A stretch of 64,000 bases of DNA from Paraburkholderia sp041321145 (GCF_041321145.1 NZ_JBGGWA010000007.1:323264-387263), one strand, 5' to 3'. Shown: positions 26,499-35,855, counted from the stretch's first letter. Notes: a model not told the origin generated them from the sequence alone. A program made the numbers and translations.

Positions 26499-27266
26499 CT
26501 ACAGGTCGTAGCCGGGATTGCGCCGGGTCAGACGCCGCAGCAGGCCGGGCCACACCAGATTGGCGCCCTTGCCTTTGCTGACTTGACGCGCCTGCTCGTC
26601 CATCGTCTCGATGACCGACTGCGGCACTTCGATCAGCTTGCCGCCCGCTTGCGCGAGGATCTGAATACGGCATGAGGTTTCGAACAGATACATTGCCTGA
26701 AACGCTTCGGCAACCGTGCGTCCACAGGTCAGCAGACCGTGATTGCGCAGCATCATGTAATTGGCGTTGCCGAGATCGGCGACCAACGTCGCCTTCTCCG
26801 CATCGCGCAGCGCGACGCCTTCATAGTCGTGGTAAGCGAGATTCGTCAACACGAAACCCGATTGCTGCGACAACGGCAACAAACCATCCTCTTGCGCCGC
26901 GACTGCGACGCCATAGGCCGTATGCGTGTGCAGCACGCAATTCACGTTGGGCCGCGCATCATGCACGGCGCTATGAATTACGAAGCCGGCGGGATTCACG
27001 TCGAACGGGGTCGGCATGACGGGATGTCCCTCATGATCCACCTTGACCAGACTCGACGCGGTGATTTCCTCGAAGAACAGGCCATACGGGTTGATCAGAA
27101 ACTGGTGTTCATGGCCTGGCACGCGCGCTGAAATATGCGTGAACACGAGGTCGTCCCAACCGAACAAGGCCACCAACCGGTACGCGGCGGCGAGGTCGAC
27201 GCGGACCTGCCACTCTTCCGGAGACACCATCTGACGAACGCTGGGGATATCGAGTGCGGAGTTCAT
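26499..27266 (-). CDS. Class II aldolase/adducin family protein
   Basis: A 255-residue protein of the class II aldolase/adducin domain. The zinc ligands are visible as HTHTAYGVAV and MLRNHGLLTCG; FTHISARVPG and FLINPYGLFFEE are also conserved. These enzymes usually cleave or epimerise hydroxy-aldehyde phosphates, but the adducin-like members in catabolic clusters act on varied substrates, so no specific reaction is claimed. It is divergent from the Liv importer, and a palindromic operator lies 100 bases upstream of its ATG. Its product may process a breakdown product of the imported compound. Confidence 0.88.
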   Translation of the reverse strand: MNSALDIPSVRQMVSPEEWQVRVDLAAAYRLVALFGWDDLVFTHISARVPGHEHQFLINPYGLFFEEITASSLVKVDHEGHPVMPTPFDVNPAGFVIHSAVHDARPNVNCVLHTHTAYGVAVAAQEDGLLPLSQQSGFVLTNLAYHDYEGVALRDAEKATLVADLGNANYMMLRNHGLLTCGRTVAEAFQAMYLFETSCRIQILAQAGGKLIEVPQSVIETMDEQARQVSKGKGANLVWPGLLRRLTRRNPGYDL

Positions 27267-27365
27267 GGGCGGGGCACCTTGAGAAAGCGCGAAGCATCAT
27301 GTTGGCAGCCGCTTCGCGAAGCACACGCATCGAAATGTGGCGAGTGCGTCAACGGCCGATTGAAT

Positions 27366-27380
27366 TTCTGCATTGCAGAA
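27366..27380. promoter_or_regulatory. Candidate IclR-type operator (site 3), upstream of the aldolase gene
   Basis: TTCTGCATTGCAGAA has perfect 7-base arms around one T. It is 100 bases before the aldolase ATG and about 200 bases from site 4, in the divergent region, so both transcription units may share it. Confidence 0.6.
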
Positions 27381-27566
27381 TACTGGCGCGTACAAAGCAA
27401 TGTCAAGCCTACTCCCCCTTCTTCGCCAACACTCGGCGCATGCGCGATCGACCGATCGGCAATCCAGGGCTGAATGCAAGTAACCGCGCGGCTCGCGCGC
27501 GATGAGTGTACGGTTGCCAAAACGGGTGGGTCAATCGCGCGAGCCATCTAAGTGACTTCCCTAGTA

Positions 27567-27579
27567 ATCTGCAATGCAG
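27567..27579. promoter_or_regulatory. Candidate IclR-type operator (site 4), upstream of the importer promoter
   Basis: TCTGCAATGCAGA has perfect 6-base arms and is centred at 27573, 29 bases upstream of the TTGACG of the importer promoter. The arrangement repeats site 2 and the porin promoter. Confidence 0.6.
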
Positions 27580-27601
27580 AACAATCAAATGGAAAAACCT
27601 A

Positions 27602-27631
27602 TTGACGAAAAGCGAACGCCCGTGCCAAATT
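27602..27631 (+). promoter_or_regulatory. Promoter of the Liv-type importer operon
   Basis: TTGACG at 27602 with CGTGCCAAATT ending at 27631, closely matching the porin promoter in sequence and spacing. The leader to the first gene is about 200 bases without a supported gene. Confidence 0.55.
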
Positions 27632-27834
27632 TCTCCCGCGCCATCGCACGTCGCATCTCGTAGTCCGCGCCGTTGCGCTGCGTTTTAAACTGTCGACATC
27701 GTCGCCACCGTCGACAACCCTCGCCTGATTCGGGCAGTAGCGGTTGTCCCGTCCGCAGTCAGGCATCCGGCGATGCGTCCCCAGAAGTCTGGTGTGACGA
27801 TTGCGCCGCGTGCCCAGTTGGAGGGTGTAAAAGC

Positions 27835-28704
27835 GTGGATATGTTTTTGCAGCAGGTCCTCAACGGGCTAACCCTGGGCGGCGTCTATAGCCTTGTCGCG
27901 CTCGGACTCACCCTGGTCTACGGCATTCTCGCGGTGCCGAATTTCGCCCACGGCGCGTTCTACATGGTCGGCGCGTTCGTCTCGTTCTATCTGATGAGCC
28001 GGCTCGGCTGGAATTACTGGCTCGCGATGATCGGCTCCGGCGTCGCGGTCGCGGTACTCGCGATCCTCGCCGACCGGCTGGTGTTCCATCCGCTGCGCAA
28101 GTCGTCCGAATTGCACCCCATGATCGCCGCGATCGGCCTCCTGCTGTTTCTCGAAGCCGGCGCGCAGGCGATCTGGGGCGCCGACTTTCATCGCATGGCG
28201 ACGCCTTACGTCGGCATCATCGATCTGGGCGGCGTGACCGCGCCGTTGCAGCGCCTGCTGATCATCGGCGCGGCGTTCGGGTTGGTGGTGTTGCTGCAAC
28301 TCTTCCTCAAATACACGGTGATCGGCTCGAGCATCATCGCGATGGCGCAGGACCGCGAGGGCGCCTCGCTGATGGGCATCGACGCCAACAGGGTCACGAT
28401 GCTGACCTTCGGTATTTCAGGCCTCCTCGCCGCCGTGGCCGCCACGCTGTATGCGCCGATCAATCTCGTCTATCCGGCCATGGGCCAACTGGTGATCCTG
28501 AAGGCCTTCGTCATCATCATTCTCGGCGGCATGGGCAGCGTGCCGGGCGCAATCGTGGGCGGGCTGATCATCGGCATGGCGGAAAGCTTCGGCGCCTTCT
28601 ACATCTCGACCGACTACAAGGACATTATCGCCTTCGTGCTGCTGGTGGTGATTCTGTCGGTCCGTCCTCAGGGGCTGTTCACCAGGGAACTGCGCGCATC
28701 GTGA
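27835..28704 (+). CDS. Branched-chain amino acid-type ABC transporter, permease LivH-like
   Basis: A 289-residue permease of the LivH type with about eight hydrophobic helices. It has the family start FLQQVLNGLTLGGVYSLVALGLTLVYG and the loop VPGAIVGGLIIGMAE. I take the GTG at 27835 because GGAGGG ends 9 bases before it; an in-frame ATG at 27841 would be 15 bases away. It overlaps the next gene as GTGA. First gene of a five-gene importer. The family carries branched-chain amino acids but also aromatic and aliphatic carboxylates. Confidence 0.9.
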   Translation: MDMFLQQVLNGLTLGGVYSLVALGLTLVYGILAVPNFAHGAFYMVGAFVSFYLMSRLGWNYWLAMIGSGVAVAVLAILADRLVFHPLRKSSELHPMIAAIGLLLFLEAGAQAIWGADFHRMATPYVGIIDLGGVTAPLQRLLIIGAAFGLVVLLQLFLKYTVIGSSIIAMAQDREGASLMGIDANRVTMLTFGISGLLAAVAATLYAPINLVYPAMGQLVILKAFVIIILGGMGSVPGAIVGGLIIGMAESFGAFYISTDYKDIIAFVLLVVILSVRPQGLFTRELRAS

Positions 28705-29723
28705 AATTAACCATGAAATTATTCGAGGGCAAGCTGGGGTGGACGCTGCTGTTCGTGCTCGGTCTCGTGTTTCCGTTTCTGGCCACCAACGATTACATGC
28801 TCACCGTCATGTCCACCGCGTACATCTTCGCGCTGGCCACTGTCGGGCTGAATCTGATCACCGGCTACACGGGACAATTCAATCTTGCGCACGGCAGCTT
28901 CATGGCGGTGGGCGCCTACACGGTCGGCATTCTGACGGTCGATCATCAGGTACCGTTCTGGCTTGCGTTCCTCGCATCGGGTGTAGTCGTGGCGGTGCTG
29001 GGCGTGTTGGTCGGCCTCCTGTCGCTGCGTCTGCGCGGCCATTACTTTTCGATCTTCACGCTGTGCGTCGGCTACATCATGTTTCTCGTCATCGAGAAAT
29101 GGGACAGCCTCACGCATGGCGTCACGGACATCGTTGGCATCCCGGCGCCGTCGGGCTTCGGCATCGTCTCGTTTGAAAATCCGCGGCCGCTCTATTACCT
29201 GGTGTTCGCGTTTCTGGTGCTCGGCGTGTGGCTGATGCATCGCATCGTCAACTCCCTGCTCGGCCGGACCTTCATGGCGATCCGCAATAGCGACGGCCTC
29301 GCGCAGTCGCTCGGTATCAACCTGATGCGCAACAAGGTGCTGGCCTTTGTCCTCTCGGTCGTCTATGCGGGATTCGCGGGTGGCCTGTATGCGGGCGCCG
29401 TGCGCTTTCTCGGACCGGACCTGGCCGGCGTCGAGCATACCTTCGACATGACGATGTACATGCTGGTGGGCGGTATCGGCACCCTCGCCGGTCCGCTGCT
29501 CGGCGCGCTCGCCGTTCCATGGCTCACGCAGTACCTGCAGTTTTTGCAGGAATACCGCTTTGTCGTGTTCGGCCCGATCCTGATTCTGCTGGTGATCTTT
29601 CTGCCGAACGGCATTGTCGGTTTGTATCAGGCGAGAAAGACCCGGCGCGCGACACGTGCGATGCCGAACGGCGGCAGGGTCGCGCGTCAGTCACAGCCCA
29701 CGCGCGGAGACCGTCATGCTTGA
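28701..29723 (+). CDS. Branched-chain amino acid-type ABC transporter, permease LivM-like
   Basis: A 340-residue permease of the LivM type. Typical features are ATVGLNLITGYTGQFNLAHGSFMAVGAY, the coupling loop AIRNSDGLAQSLGINLMRNK and GGIGTLAGPLLGA. It starts with GTG at 28701, overlapping the livH-like stop, and its own stop overlaps the next gene by 8 bases. The C-terminal 30 residues are Arg-rich and probably cytoplasmic. Confidence 0.92.
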   Translation: MKLTMKLFEGKLGWTLLFVLGLVFPFLATNDYMLTVMSTAYIFALATVGLNLITGYTGQFNLAHGSFMAVGAYTVGILTVDHQVPFWLAFLASGVVVAVLGVLVGLLSLRLRGHYFSIFTLCVGYIMFLVIEKWDSLTHGVTDIVGIPAPSGFGIVSFENPRPLYYLVFAFLVLGVWLMHRIVNSLLGRTFMAIRNSDGLAQSLGINLMRNKVLAFVLSVVYAGFAGGLYAGAVRFLGPDLAGVEHTFDMTMYMLVGGIGTLAGPLLGALAVPWLTQYLQFLQEYRFVVFGPILILLVIFLPNGIVGLYQARKTRRATRAMPNGGRVARQSQPTRGDRHA

Positions 29724-30480
29724 AATCGACTCGCTCTGCAAACGCTTCGGCGGCCTCGTCGCGGTAGACGACGTCAGCACGCATATCGAAGCCGGCAAGA
29801 TCAATGCGATCATCGGGCCGAACGGCGCGGGCAAGACCACCTTCTTCAATCTGATCAGCGGCACCCATTTGCCGACGTCTGGACGCATCCTTTTCAAAGG
29901 CCAGGACGTGACAAGGATGAGCGCCGACCAGATGGCGCGCCTCGGCGTCGCGCGCACGTTTCAATCCACCGCGCTATTCGACCGGGCCAGCGTGCTGGAC
30001 AATCTGATCGTCGGCCATCGGCTGCGCACGCGCTCTGGCCTGTGGGACGTGCTGACGCATTCATCCAGGCTCAAACGGGAAGAACGCATCTGCCGCGAGA
30101 AAGCGCGCGAGGCCTTGGACTTCGTCGGCTTATCGGCGATTGCCGAGCGGATGGCCGGCGACATCTCGCAGGAGGAACGCAAACGTGCGGCTGTGGCTCT
30201 CGCGCTTTCCACTGAGCCGAGCCTGATGCTACTCGACGAGCCCGCGGGCGGCGTGAATCCCGAAGAGACCGAAGGCCTCGCCGAACTGATTCGCAAGCTT
30301 GTGAAACACGGTGTGACGGTATGCCTTGTCGAACACAAGATGAACATGATCATGAAGCTCGCCGACCGCATCATGGTGCTGAACTACGGCAAGAAAATCG
30401 CCGAAGGCACGCCCGCCGAGATTCGCGCGAACCCGGCCGTGATCGACGCTTACCTTGGGAGCGAGCATGCTGAAGTTTGA
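29716..30480 (+). CDS. ABC transporter ATPase, LivG-like, with unusual signature motif
   Basis: A 254-residue ATPase. Walker A is GPNGAGKTTFFN and Walker B LMLLDEPAGGVNP, with the family C-terminus TPAEIRANPAVIDAYLG. The expected LSGGQ signature is replaced by ISQEERKRAAVALAL, so the Gly-Gly pair is missing. I start at the ATG at 29716 (MLEIDSLCKRFGG), consistent with family length, rather than 34 codons upstream. It overlaps both neighbours. Confidence 0.9.
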   Translation: MLEIDSLCKRFGGLVAVDDVSTHIEAGKINAIIGPNGAGKTTFFNLISGTHLPTSGRILFKGQDVTRMSADQMARLGVARTFQSTALFDRASVLDNLIVGHRLRTRSGLWDVLTHSSRLKREERICREKAREALDFVGLSAIAERMAGDISQEERKRAAVALALSTEPSLMLLDEPAGGVNPEETEGLAELIRKLVKHGVTVCLVEHKMNMIMKLADRIMVLNYGKKIAEGTPAEIRANPAVIDAYLGSEHAEV

Positions 30481-31174
30481 AAACGTCGCACTCGACTACG
30501 GCAGTTTCCGCGCACTGGACGGCATCACCCTGCATGCGGACGACGGCGAACTGGTCGTGCTGCTCGGCGCCAACGGTGCGGGCAAGAGTTCGATTTTTCT
30601 CGCGACGAGCGGCCTGCGCCGCGCCGCGAGCGGCAGCCTGCGCCTCGGCACACGCGAGCTGCTTGGCATGACGCCCGCGCAGATCGTGCGCAACGGCGTG
30701 ATTCAGTGCCCCGAGGGCCGCAAGCTGTTTCCGGGCATGTCGGTGCTGAAGAACCTCACGCTCGGCGCCTATGTGCATCGGGGCGACAAGGCCGGCAATC
30801 AGCGCAATCTCGACCAGGTGTTCTCGCTGTTCCCGCTTCTTGCCGAACGCAAGGAGCATCCGGCAGGCTCGCTTTCAGGCGGCCAGCAGCAGATGGTGGC
30901 GATTGGCCGCGCGATGATGGCACGGCCCAAGGTGCTGCTGCTCGATGAACCGTCGCTCGGCCTCGCGCCGCTGGTCGTCAAGCAGGTGTTCGAGGTGATC
31001 CAGCAGATCAATCGCGCGGGCACGACGGTGCTGCTCGCCGAACAGAACGCGTTTGCGGCGCTGAAAATCGCGCACCGCGCCTATGTGATCGAGAGCGGCC
31101 GTATCGTGCTCGAAGGCGATCACGCGAGTCTGATGAACAACGAAGCGATCCGGCGCGCTTACGTCGGCGGTTGA
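30467..31174 (+). CDS. ABC transporter ATPase, LivF-like
   Basis: A 235-residue ATPase. Walker A is GANGAGKSS, the signature is the normal LSGGQQQMVAIGRAMM and Walker B VLLLDEPSLGLAP. The start MLKFENVALDYG at 30467 is set by GGGAGCG just upstream and overlaps the previous gene by 14 bases. It would pair with the LivG-like ATPase as a heterodimer, in which one intact signature motif may suffice. Confidence 0.92.
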   Translation: MLKFENVALDYGSFRALDGITLHADDGELVVLLGANGAGKSSIFLATSGLRRAASGSLRLGTRELLGMTPAQIVRNGVIQCPEGRKLFPGMSVLKNLTLGAYVHRGDKAGNQRNLDQVFSLFPLLAERKEHPAGSLSGGQQQMVAIGRAMMARPKVLLLDEPSLGLAPLVVKQVFEVIQQINRAGTTVLLAEQNAFAALKIAHRAYVIESGRIVLEGDHASLMNNEAIRRAYVGG

Positions 31175-31242
31175 ACGAATTTGATGCACTGCCGGGCGCA
31201 GTTCGAGCCCCGGCACATTTTATAAATCCAAAGGAGACACGT

Positions 31243-32430
31243 ATGACAATCAAACGCTTGTGCGGCAAAGCCGGCGTATATGCGGCAGTCGCCACGACCG
31301 CGCTGCTCGGCGCCGGCACCGCGATGGCGCAGCAGGTGGTGCATATCGGCTACTCGGGCCCATTGAGCGGCGGTGCGGCGAAGTACGGCCAGGAAGTACT
31401 CGAAGGCATGCAGATGGCCGCCGCCGACGTCAATCAGGCCGGCATCGAAGTGGCGGGCAAGAAGATCAAGCTCGAGATCGTGCCCCTCGACGACAAGTAC
31501 AACCCCGCCGAAACCGCGATCAACGCGCGACGCCTCGCGCAGGAACAGCAGGCCGCCGTGGTGCTCGTGCCGCATTCGGGCGGTGGCTTCGCGGTGCAGA
31601 CCAGCAACGAGCAGCAGAAACTACTGCTGCTCTCGTACACCAGCGTGCCGCAGATCAGCGCGCGCGGCAACAAGCTCACCGTGCGGATTCCGCCTGAATT
31701 CACGTCGTATCTGAACGCATTCATCAAGTACGAAATGGCGACGTACGGCAAGAAGGTCGCGCTCGCCGCGACCGACACCGACTACGGCAAGGTCTGGGTC
31801 GCCGCATTCAAACCTGCGTGGCAAGCGGCCGGCGGCACGATCGTCGCGGACAATTCAATGTCGTATAACCGCGCCACCGATTTCTATAGCGGCGTGAGCC
31901 GTGTGCTCGCGGCCAAACCGGACGTGATGTTTATCGGCGGCCCGTCCGAGCCGACCGGTCTGATCGCGCAGCAGGCGCGCGAGTTGGGCTTCAAGGGCGG
32001 CTTCATCGTGATGGATCAGGCCAAGCTCGACGAAGTGGCCAAGGTCACCGGCGGCTACGCGCCGCTGAACGGTGCGATCGGCGTATTGCCGCTGGCCAAC
32101 GATGTCACACCGAATGCGAAAGCCTTCGTGGAGCGCTTCCGAAAGAGCCATGACGGGCGCGATCCAAGCCAGGAGGTAGCGCTGAACTACACCGCGGTCT
32201 ATGCGACTGCAATCGCAATGAAACTGGCCGGCAGCGTCAGCGACGCAACCGCAATCCGCAATCAGTTCGATAAGGCCGTGAAGGCGCTCCCGCCACAGGC
32301 TAATCCGCAAAGCGTGACAGGTGTCGACGAACGCGGCGGCTTCGTGATCGGCAACCCGCTTGCAGCGGTGGTTCAGGGTGGGCAGTTGAAGGCGGTGGGG
32401 TTGAATTCGCTGGCGACGGCGGCGAAGTAA
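31243..32430 (+). CDS. Periplasmic substrate-binding protein, Liv/LeuABC type
   Basis: A 395-residue type I periplasmic binding protein with signal peptide (VYAAVATTALLGAGTAMA, cleavage before QQVVHIG). Family features are HIGYSGPLSGGAAKYGQEVLEGM, IVPLDDKYNPAETAINARRL and VALAATDTDYGKVW. The ATG at 31243 has AAGGAGA upstream. It closes the importer operon, with a strong terminator after it. The ligand is unknown; the two CoA ligases downstream suggest a carboxylic acid. Confidence 0.92.
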   Translation: MTIKRLCGKAGVYAAVATTALLGAGTAMAQQVVHIGYSGPLSGGAAKYGQEVLEGMQMAAADVNQAGIEVAGKKIKLEIVPLDDKYNPAETAINARRLAQEQQAAVVLVPHSGGGFAVQTSNEQQKLLLLSYTSVPQISARGNKLTVRIPPEFTSYLNAFIKYEMATYGKKVALAATDTDYGKVWVAAFKPAWQAAGGTIVADNSMSYNRATDFYSGVSRVLAAKPDVMFIGGPSEPTGLIAQQARELGFKGGFIVMDQAKLDEVAKVTGGYAPLNGAIGVLPLANDVTPNAKAFVERFRKSHDGRDPSQEVALNYTAVYATAIAMKLAGSVSDATAIRNQFDKAVKALPPQANPQSVTGVDERGGFVIGNPLAAVVQGGQLKAVGLNSLATAAK

Positions 32431-32445
32431 CGACGTGATATAGGC

Positions 32446-32482
32446 AAAAAAAGGCGCCGTGATTTTCGCGGCGCCTTTCTCG
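32446..32482 (+). terminator. Rho-independent terminator after the importer operon
   Basis: AAAGGCGCCG (32450-32459) pairs with CGGCGCCTTT (32469-32478), with A-runs before and TTTCTCGTT after. It lies 20 bases after the binding-protein gene. Confidence 0.85.
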
Positions 32483-32592
32483 TTGTCGAAGATGGCATCC
32501 CTGCCGCCTTCTGATTACCCCTTCAACGCCTCGATAATCTGCGTACGCACTTCCGGCCACTCCGCACACGGATGAGGCGTCTCTACACCTCG

Positions 32593-34149
32593 TCAACGCC
32601 CAGCGGGATAGAACTGCTCGCGCAATTCCCGTTTCAGCACCTTGCCGATTGGGCTGCGCGGCAATGCGTCCATGAAGGTCAGCGCGGAGAGCCGCTGCAT
32701 CTTGCCGAGCCGCGCGTTGACCCAGGCGAGCAGCTTGTCGGCGTCGATTTCTGCAAGCGGGCGGCGCACCACGAACGCAACCGGCGTCTCGCCCCACTGC
32801 GCCGACTTCGCACCCACCACGGCGACATCCGCAACGTCCGGGTGCGCGCGCAGTTCAGCCTCCAGGTCGCTCGGATAGACGTTGAAGCCGCCCGAAATGA
32901 TCATGTCCTTCTTGCGGTCGAGCAGCGTCAAGAAACCGTCTGCGTCGAAGCGGCCCATGTCGCCCGTGCGGATGAAGCGCTTGCCGCTTGGGTCGTACCA
33001 CTCCGCCTCGGCGGTTTTGTCCGGTTGCCGGTAGTAGCCGGTCATCATCGCCGGCGAGTGGCCGACGATTTCCCCGACCTCGCCCGCCGGCACCTCGTTG
33101 CCGAGTTCGTCGATCAGGCGGATATCGTGGCCTTCAATCGGCTTGCCGACCGTGTGCAGCTTGGTGGGGAATTCGTCGGCCTCCAACTGGCACGAGCCCC
33201 CGCCTTCGGTCATGCCGTAGTACTCGGTGAGCTTGCCCGGCCAGCGCCGCACCACGTCCGCCTTCACGCTGGCCGCGAACGGCGCGCTGGTGCAGAACTT
33301 GGCCTGGAAGCCGGAGAGGTCGTAACGGTCGAAGTCCGGATGCGCCATCAAGCGCTGATACTGGACCGGCACGAGCATCGTATGTGTGACGCGGTAGCGC
33401 TGCGCGAGCTCCAGATAACGCGTGGCGTCGAACTTCGGCATCAACACGACCGTGCCGCCGAAGGTCAGCGTCGGCATGAAGCTCACGAGCGTCGTGTTCG
33501 AATATAACGGGGTGGAGATCAGCGTCAAGGCGTCAGGGCCATAGCCACGCTGAATACTGCGCACCGCGTAGGCCCAACGCATGCCGTGCGACTGCACGAT
33601 GCCTTTTGGCGTGCCCGTCGTGCCGGACGAATAGATGATATTGAACGGCCACGCCGGATCGATCGTTATGGCTTCAGGCGCAGCGCCCGTGGGCGCGAGC
33701 CAAGCTTCGAGTGCGGTGCTTCCTGCGTGCATATCGAGCGCGACGGGGACTGCGCTGATCTCGCTGGCTACTGGTTCGAGGAGACGCTTGACGTCCGCAT
33801 CGAGGAATAGCAACCGCGCACCAGAATTGCCGATCATGCTGACGAGACTCGCCGCGCTCGACGACGGCGCAAGCGGCGCAACCGCGGCCCCAGCCCGCAG
33901 GCCGCCGAGAAACGCCACGGCGTATTCCACCGAAGCGGCCGCGCATAACGCAATCGCATCGCAAGGCTTGATGCCGTCGCGCTGCAACGCAGCGGCAAAG
34001 CGATCGACTCGCGCGTCCAGCGCGGCGTAAGTCACGACCTCATCGTCGCAGATCAACGCGGCGTGCGAGCCGCGTTCCCTGGCAAAGCGGTGCAGCATGT
34101 CGGTAATGCAGACGAACGGTTCGTCCAGTAATGCGTCAAGCCATGTCAT
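32593..34149 (-). CDS. AMP-forming acyl-CoA synthetase (adenylate-forming ligase)
   Basis: A 518-residue adenylate-forming enzyme that activates a carboxylate to its CoA thioester. The ATP-binding P-loop is IIYSSGTTGTPKGI, A5 is YYGMTEGGG and the A8 hinge GDMGRFDADGFLTLLDRKKDMI; the catalytic A10 lysine is in LPRSPIGKVLKREL. The ATG at 34149 overlaps the previous ligase gene as ATGA, so I reject the 24-codon extension. Last gene of the SDR-dehydrogenase-ligase-ligase operon. Substrate unknown. Confidence 0.9.
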   Translation of the reverse strand: MTWLDALLDEPFVCITDMLHRFARERGSHAALICDDEVVTYAALDARVDRFAAALQRDGIKPCDAIALCAAASVEYAVAFLGGLRAGAAVAPLAPSSSAASLVSMIGNSGARLLFLDADVKRLLEPVASEISAVPVALDMHAGSTALEAWLAPTGAAPEAITIDPAWPFNIIYSSGTTGTPKGIVQSHGMRWAYAVRSIQRGYGPDALTLISTPLYSNTTLVSFMPTLTFGGTVVLMPKFDATRYLELAQRYRVTHTMLVPVQYQRLMAHPDFDRYDLSGFQAKFCTSAPFAASVKADVVRRWPGKLTEYYGMTEGGGSCQLEADEFPTKLHTVGKPIEGHDIRLIDELGNEVPAGEVGEIVGHSPAMMTGYYRQPDKTAEAEWYDPSGKRFIRTGDMGRFDADGFLTLLDRKKDMIISGGFNVYPSDLEAELRAHPDVADVAVVGAKSAQWGETPVAFVVRRPLAEIDADKLLAWVNARLGKMQRLSALTFMDALPRSPIGKVLKRELREQFYPAGR

Positions 34150-35855
34150 GGCGTGGTGCCTCCGTTGCTCGCCGCGGCAGCGGCCGTGCGCGCCGCATCC
34201 TCTTCCTGCAACTTGCGCCACAGAATCTTGCCGCTGCCTGACTTCGGCAACGACGCGACGAACTCGACGATGCGCGGCGCCTTGTAAGATGCCATCTGCT
34301 CATGCGCCCAGTCGATGATCTCCTGCTCGCTGATCGTGCCGGCGTGCGCCGCAGCAGGCACCACCAGCGCTTTCACGGTTTCGCCGCGCTTCTCGTCTTT
34401 CACGCCGATCACGCACACCTCGTGTATCGCCGGATGCCGGTACATCAGCGCCTCGACCTCCGCGGGCCAGACCTTGTAGCCCGACGCATTGATCATGCGC
34501 TTGAGGCGATCGGTCATGAAGAAATACCCCTCCTCGTCGATATGACCGAGGTCGCCGGTACGCAGAAAACGCTTTCCGTCGAGTTGGATAAACGCTTCTT
34601 CGGTACCCTTCGGATTGCGCCAGTAGCCTTGCATCACCTGCGGTGCGTTCACAACGATCTCGCCGGTTTCGCCTTGCGGGAGTTCCTGCAACGTGACCGG
34701 ATCGATCACGCGCGAATCCACGTCGAACACCGGAATGCCCAGGCATTGGGGCTTTGGCCGATGCGGTGGATTGATGTGCGTGCCGGCAATCGTCTCGGAC
34801 ATGCCGTAACCTTCGACGTAATCGAGGCCCGTCAGCGACTTGAGCTTTCTGGCAATGGCGTCCGGCATCGCCGCGCCGCCGCCGCGCGCACCCGTCAGGC
34901 TCGACAAATCGTATTCGCCGAGCTTCGGATTCGACAGAAAGTCGACCATCATCGCCGTGATCGACTGCCACGCGGTCACGCGATATTTCTGCATGCATAG
35001 CGCCGCCGCCTCGCGATCCCAGCGTGGCAACACGACGATCGTTGCGGCAGAGAAGACCGCGCTGTTCATGCCGCCCTGCATGCCGGTCACGTGAAAGAAC
35101 GGCAATACCGATAGATAGACGCCATCCGCCGGCGCCGAAAACCACACGCAGCCGCCGAGCAGCGTGCTCATCACGCTGCGATGCGTATGCATGCAGCCCT
35201 TCGGCTTGCCGGTAGTACCGGACGTGTAGGGCATCACGCACAGATCGTCCGGACCGGTGGTCAGCGGACCCGGTGCGATGCGCCGTTCGAGCACGTCGCA
35301 CCAGGGCGTGACGCCGGGAATATCGAAGGATTTGCGCGGCGCGGACACGAATTCCGGTACCGCAATCGGCGACGGCCGCTTCAGATAATCGCTATAGGTC
35401 ACGACGATCGCGTGCTCGAGACCCTGACCAGGCTCTTTACCGATCAGCGGCTCGACGTTCGCAAACAGGCATTGCGGCGCGATGATCGTCGTCGCCCCAC
35501 TGTCTTCTACATAATGAGCCAACTCACCGCTCATGTTCATCGGATTGACCGGCACGACTACGGCGTTCGCACGCAAGATCCCGTAGTAAGCAATGATCCA
35601 TTGCGGGCTGTTCTGCATGTAAAGCAGCACGCGGTCGCCTGCCTTGACGTGGCACGCCTGCTGAAGGAATCCCGCGATGCACTCGGCTTCGTCCTTGAAC
35701 TCGCGGAACGTGACCGGCGTGTCGTAGAAGACGATGAACGGCTTGTCGGGAAAGCGCGCCGCCGCCACCTCGGCGTTATAGAAAATGTTGGTTTCGGGCA
35801 GCGTCAGATGCTTTGGCACTTGCGGCGGCCAATGGGGATGATGGCGTTCGTTCAT
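34146..35855 (-). CDS. AMP-forming acyl-CoA synthetase, long-chain fatty acid ligase-like
   Basis: A 569-residue adenylate-forming ligase. Motifs: VMPYTSGTTGKPKGCMHTH, GYGMSETIAGTH, GDLGHIDEEGYFFMTDRLKRMI, and the A10 lysine in LPKSGSGKILWRKL. It differs clearly from the adjacent ligase, so this is not a recent duplication. Its stop overlaps the next ligase start. Gap to the upstream acyl-CoA dehydrogenase is 129 bases. Similar enzymes are often annotated as long-chain-fatty-acid-CoA ligases, but the real substrate here is unknown. Confidence 0.9.
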   Translation of the reverse strand: MNERHHPHWPPQVPKHLTLPETNIFYNAEVAAARFPDKPFIVFYDTPVTFREFKDEAECIAGFLQQACHVKAGDRVLLYMQNSPQWIIAYYGILRANAVVVPVNPMNMSGELAHYVEDSGATTIIAPQCLFANVEPLIGKEPGQGLEHAIVVTYSDYLKRPSPIAVPEFVSAPRKSFDIPGVTPWCDVLERRIAPGPLTTGPDDLCVMPYTSGTTGKPKGCMHTHRSVMSTLLGGCVWFSAPADGVYLSVLPFFHVTGMQGGMNSAVFSAATIVVLPRWDREAAALCMQKYRVTAWQSITAMMVDFLSNPKLGEYDLSSLTGARGGGAAMPDAIARKLKSLTGLDYVEGYGMSETIAGTHINPPHRPKPQCLGIPVFDVDSRVIDPVTLQELPQGETGEIVVNAPQVMQGYWRNPKGTEEAFIQLDGKRFLRTGDLGHIDEEGYFFMTDRLKRMINASGYKVWPAEVEALMYRHPAIHEVCVIGVKDEKRGETVKALVVPAAAHAGTISEQEIIDWAHEQMASYKAPRIVEFVASLPKSGSGKILWRKLQEEDAARTAAAAASNGGTTP

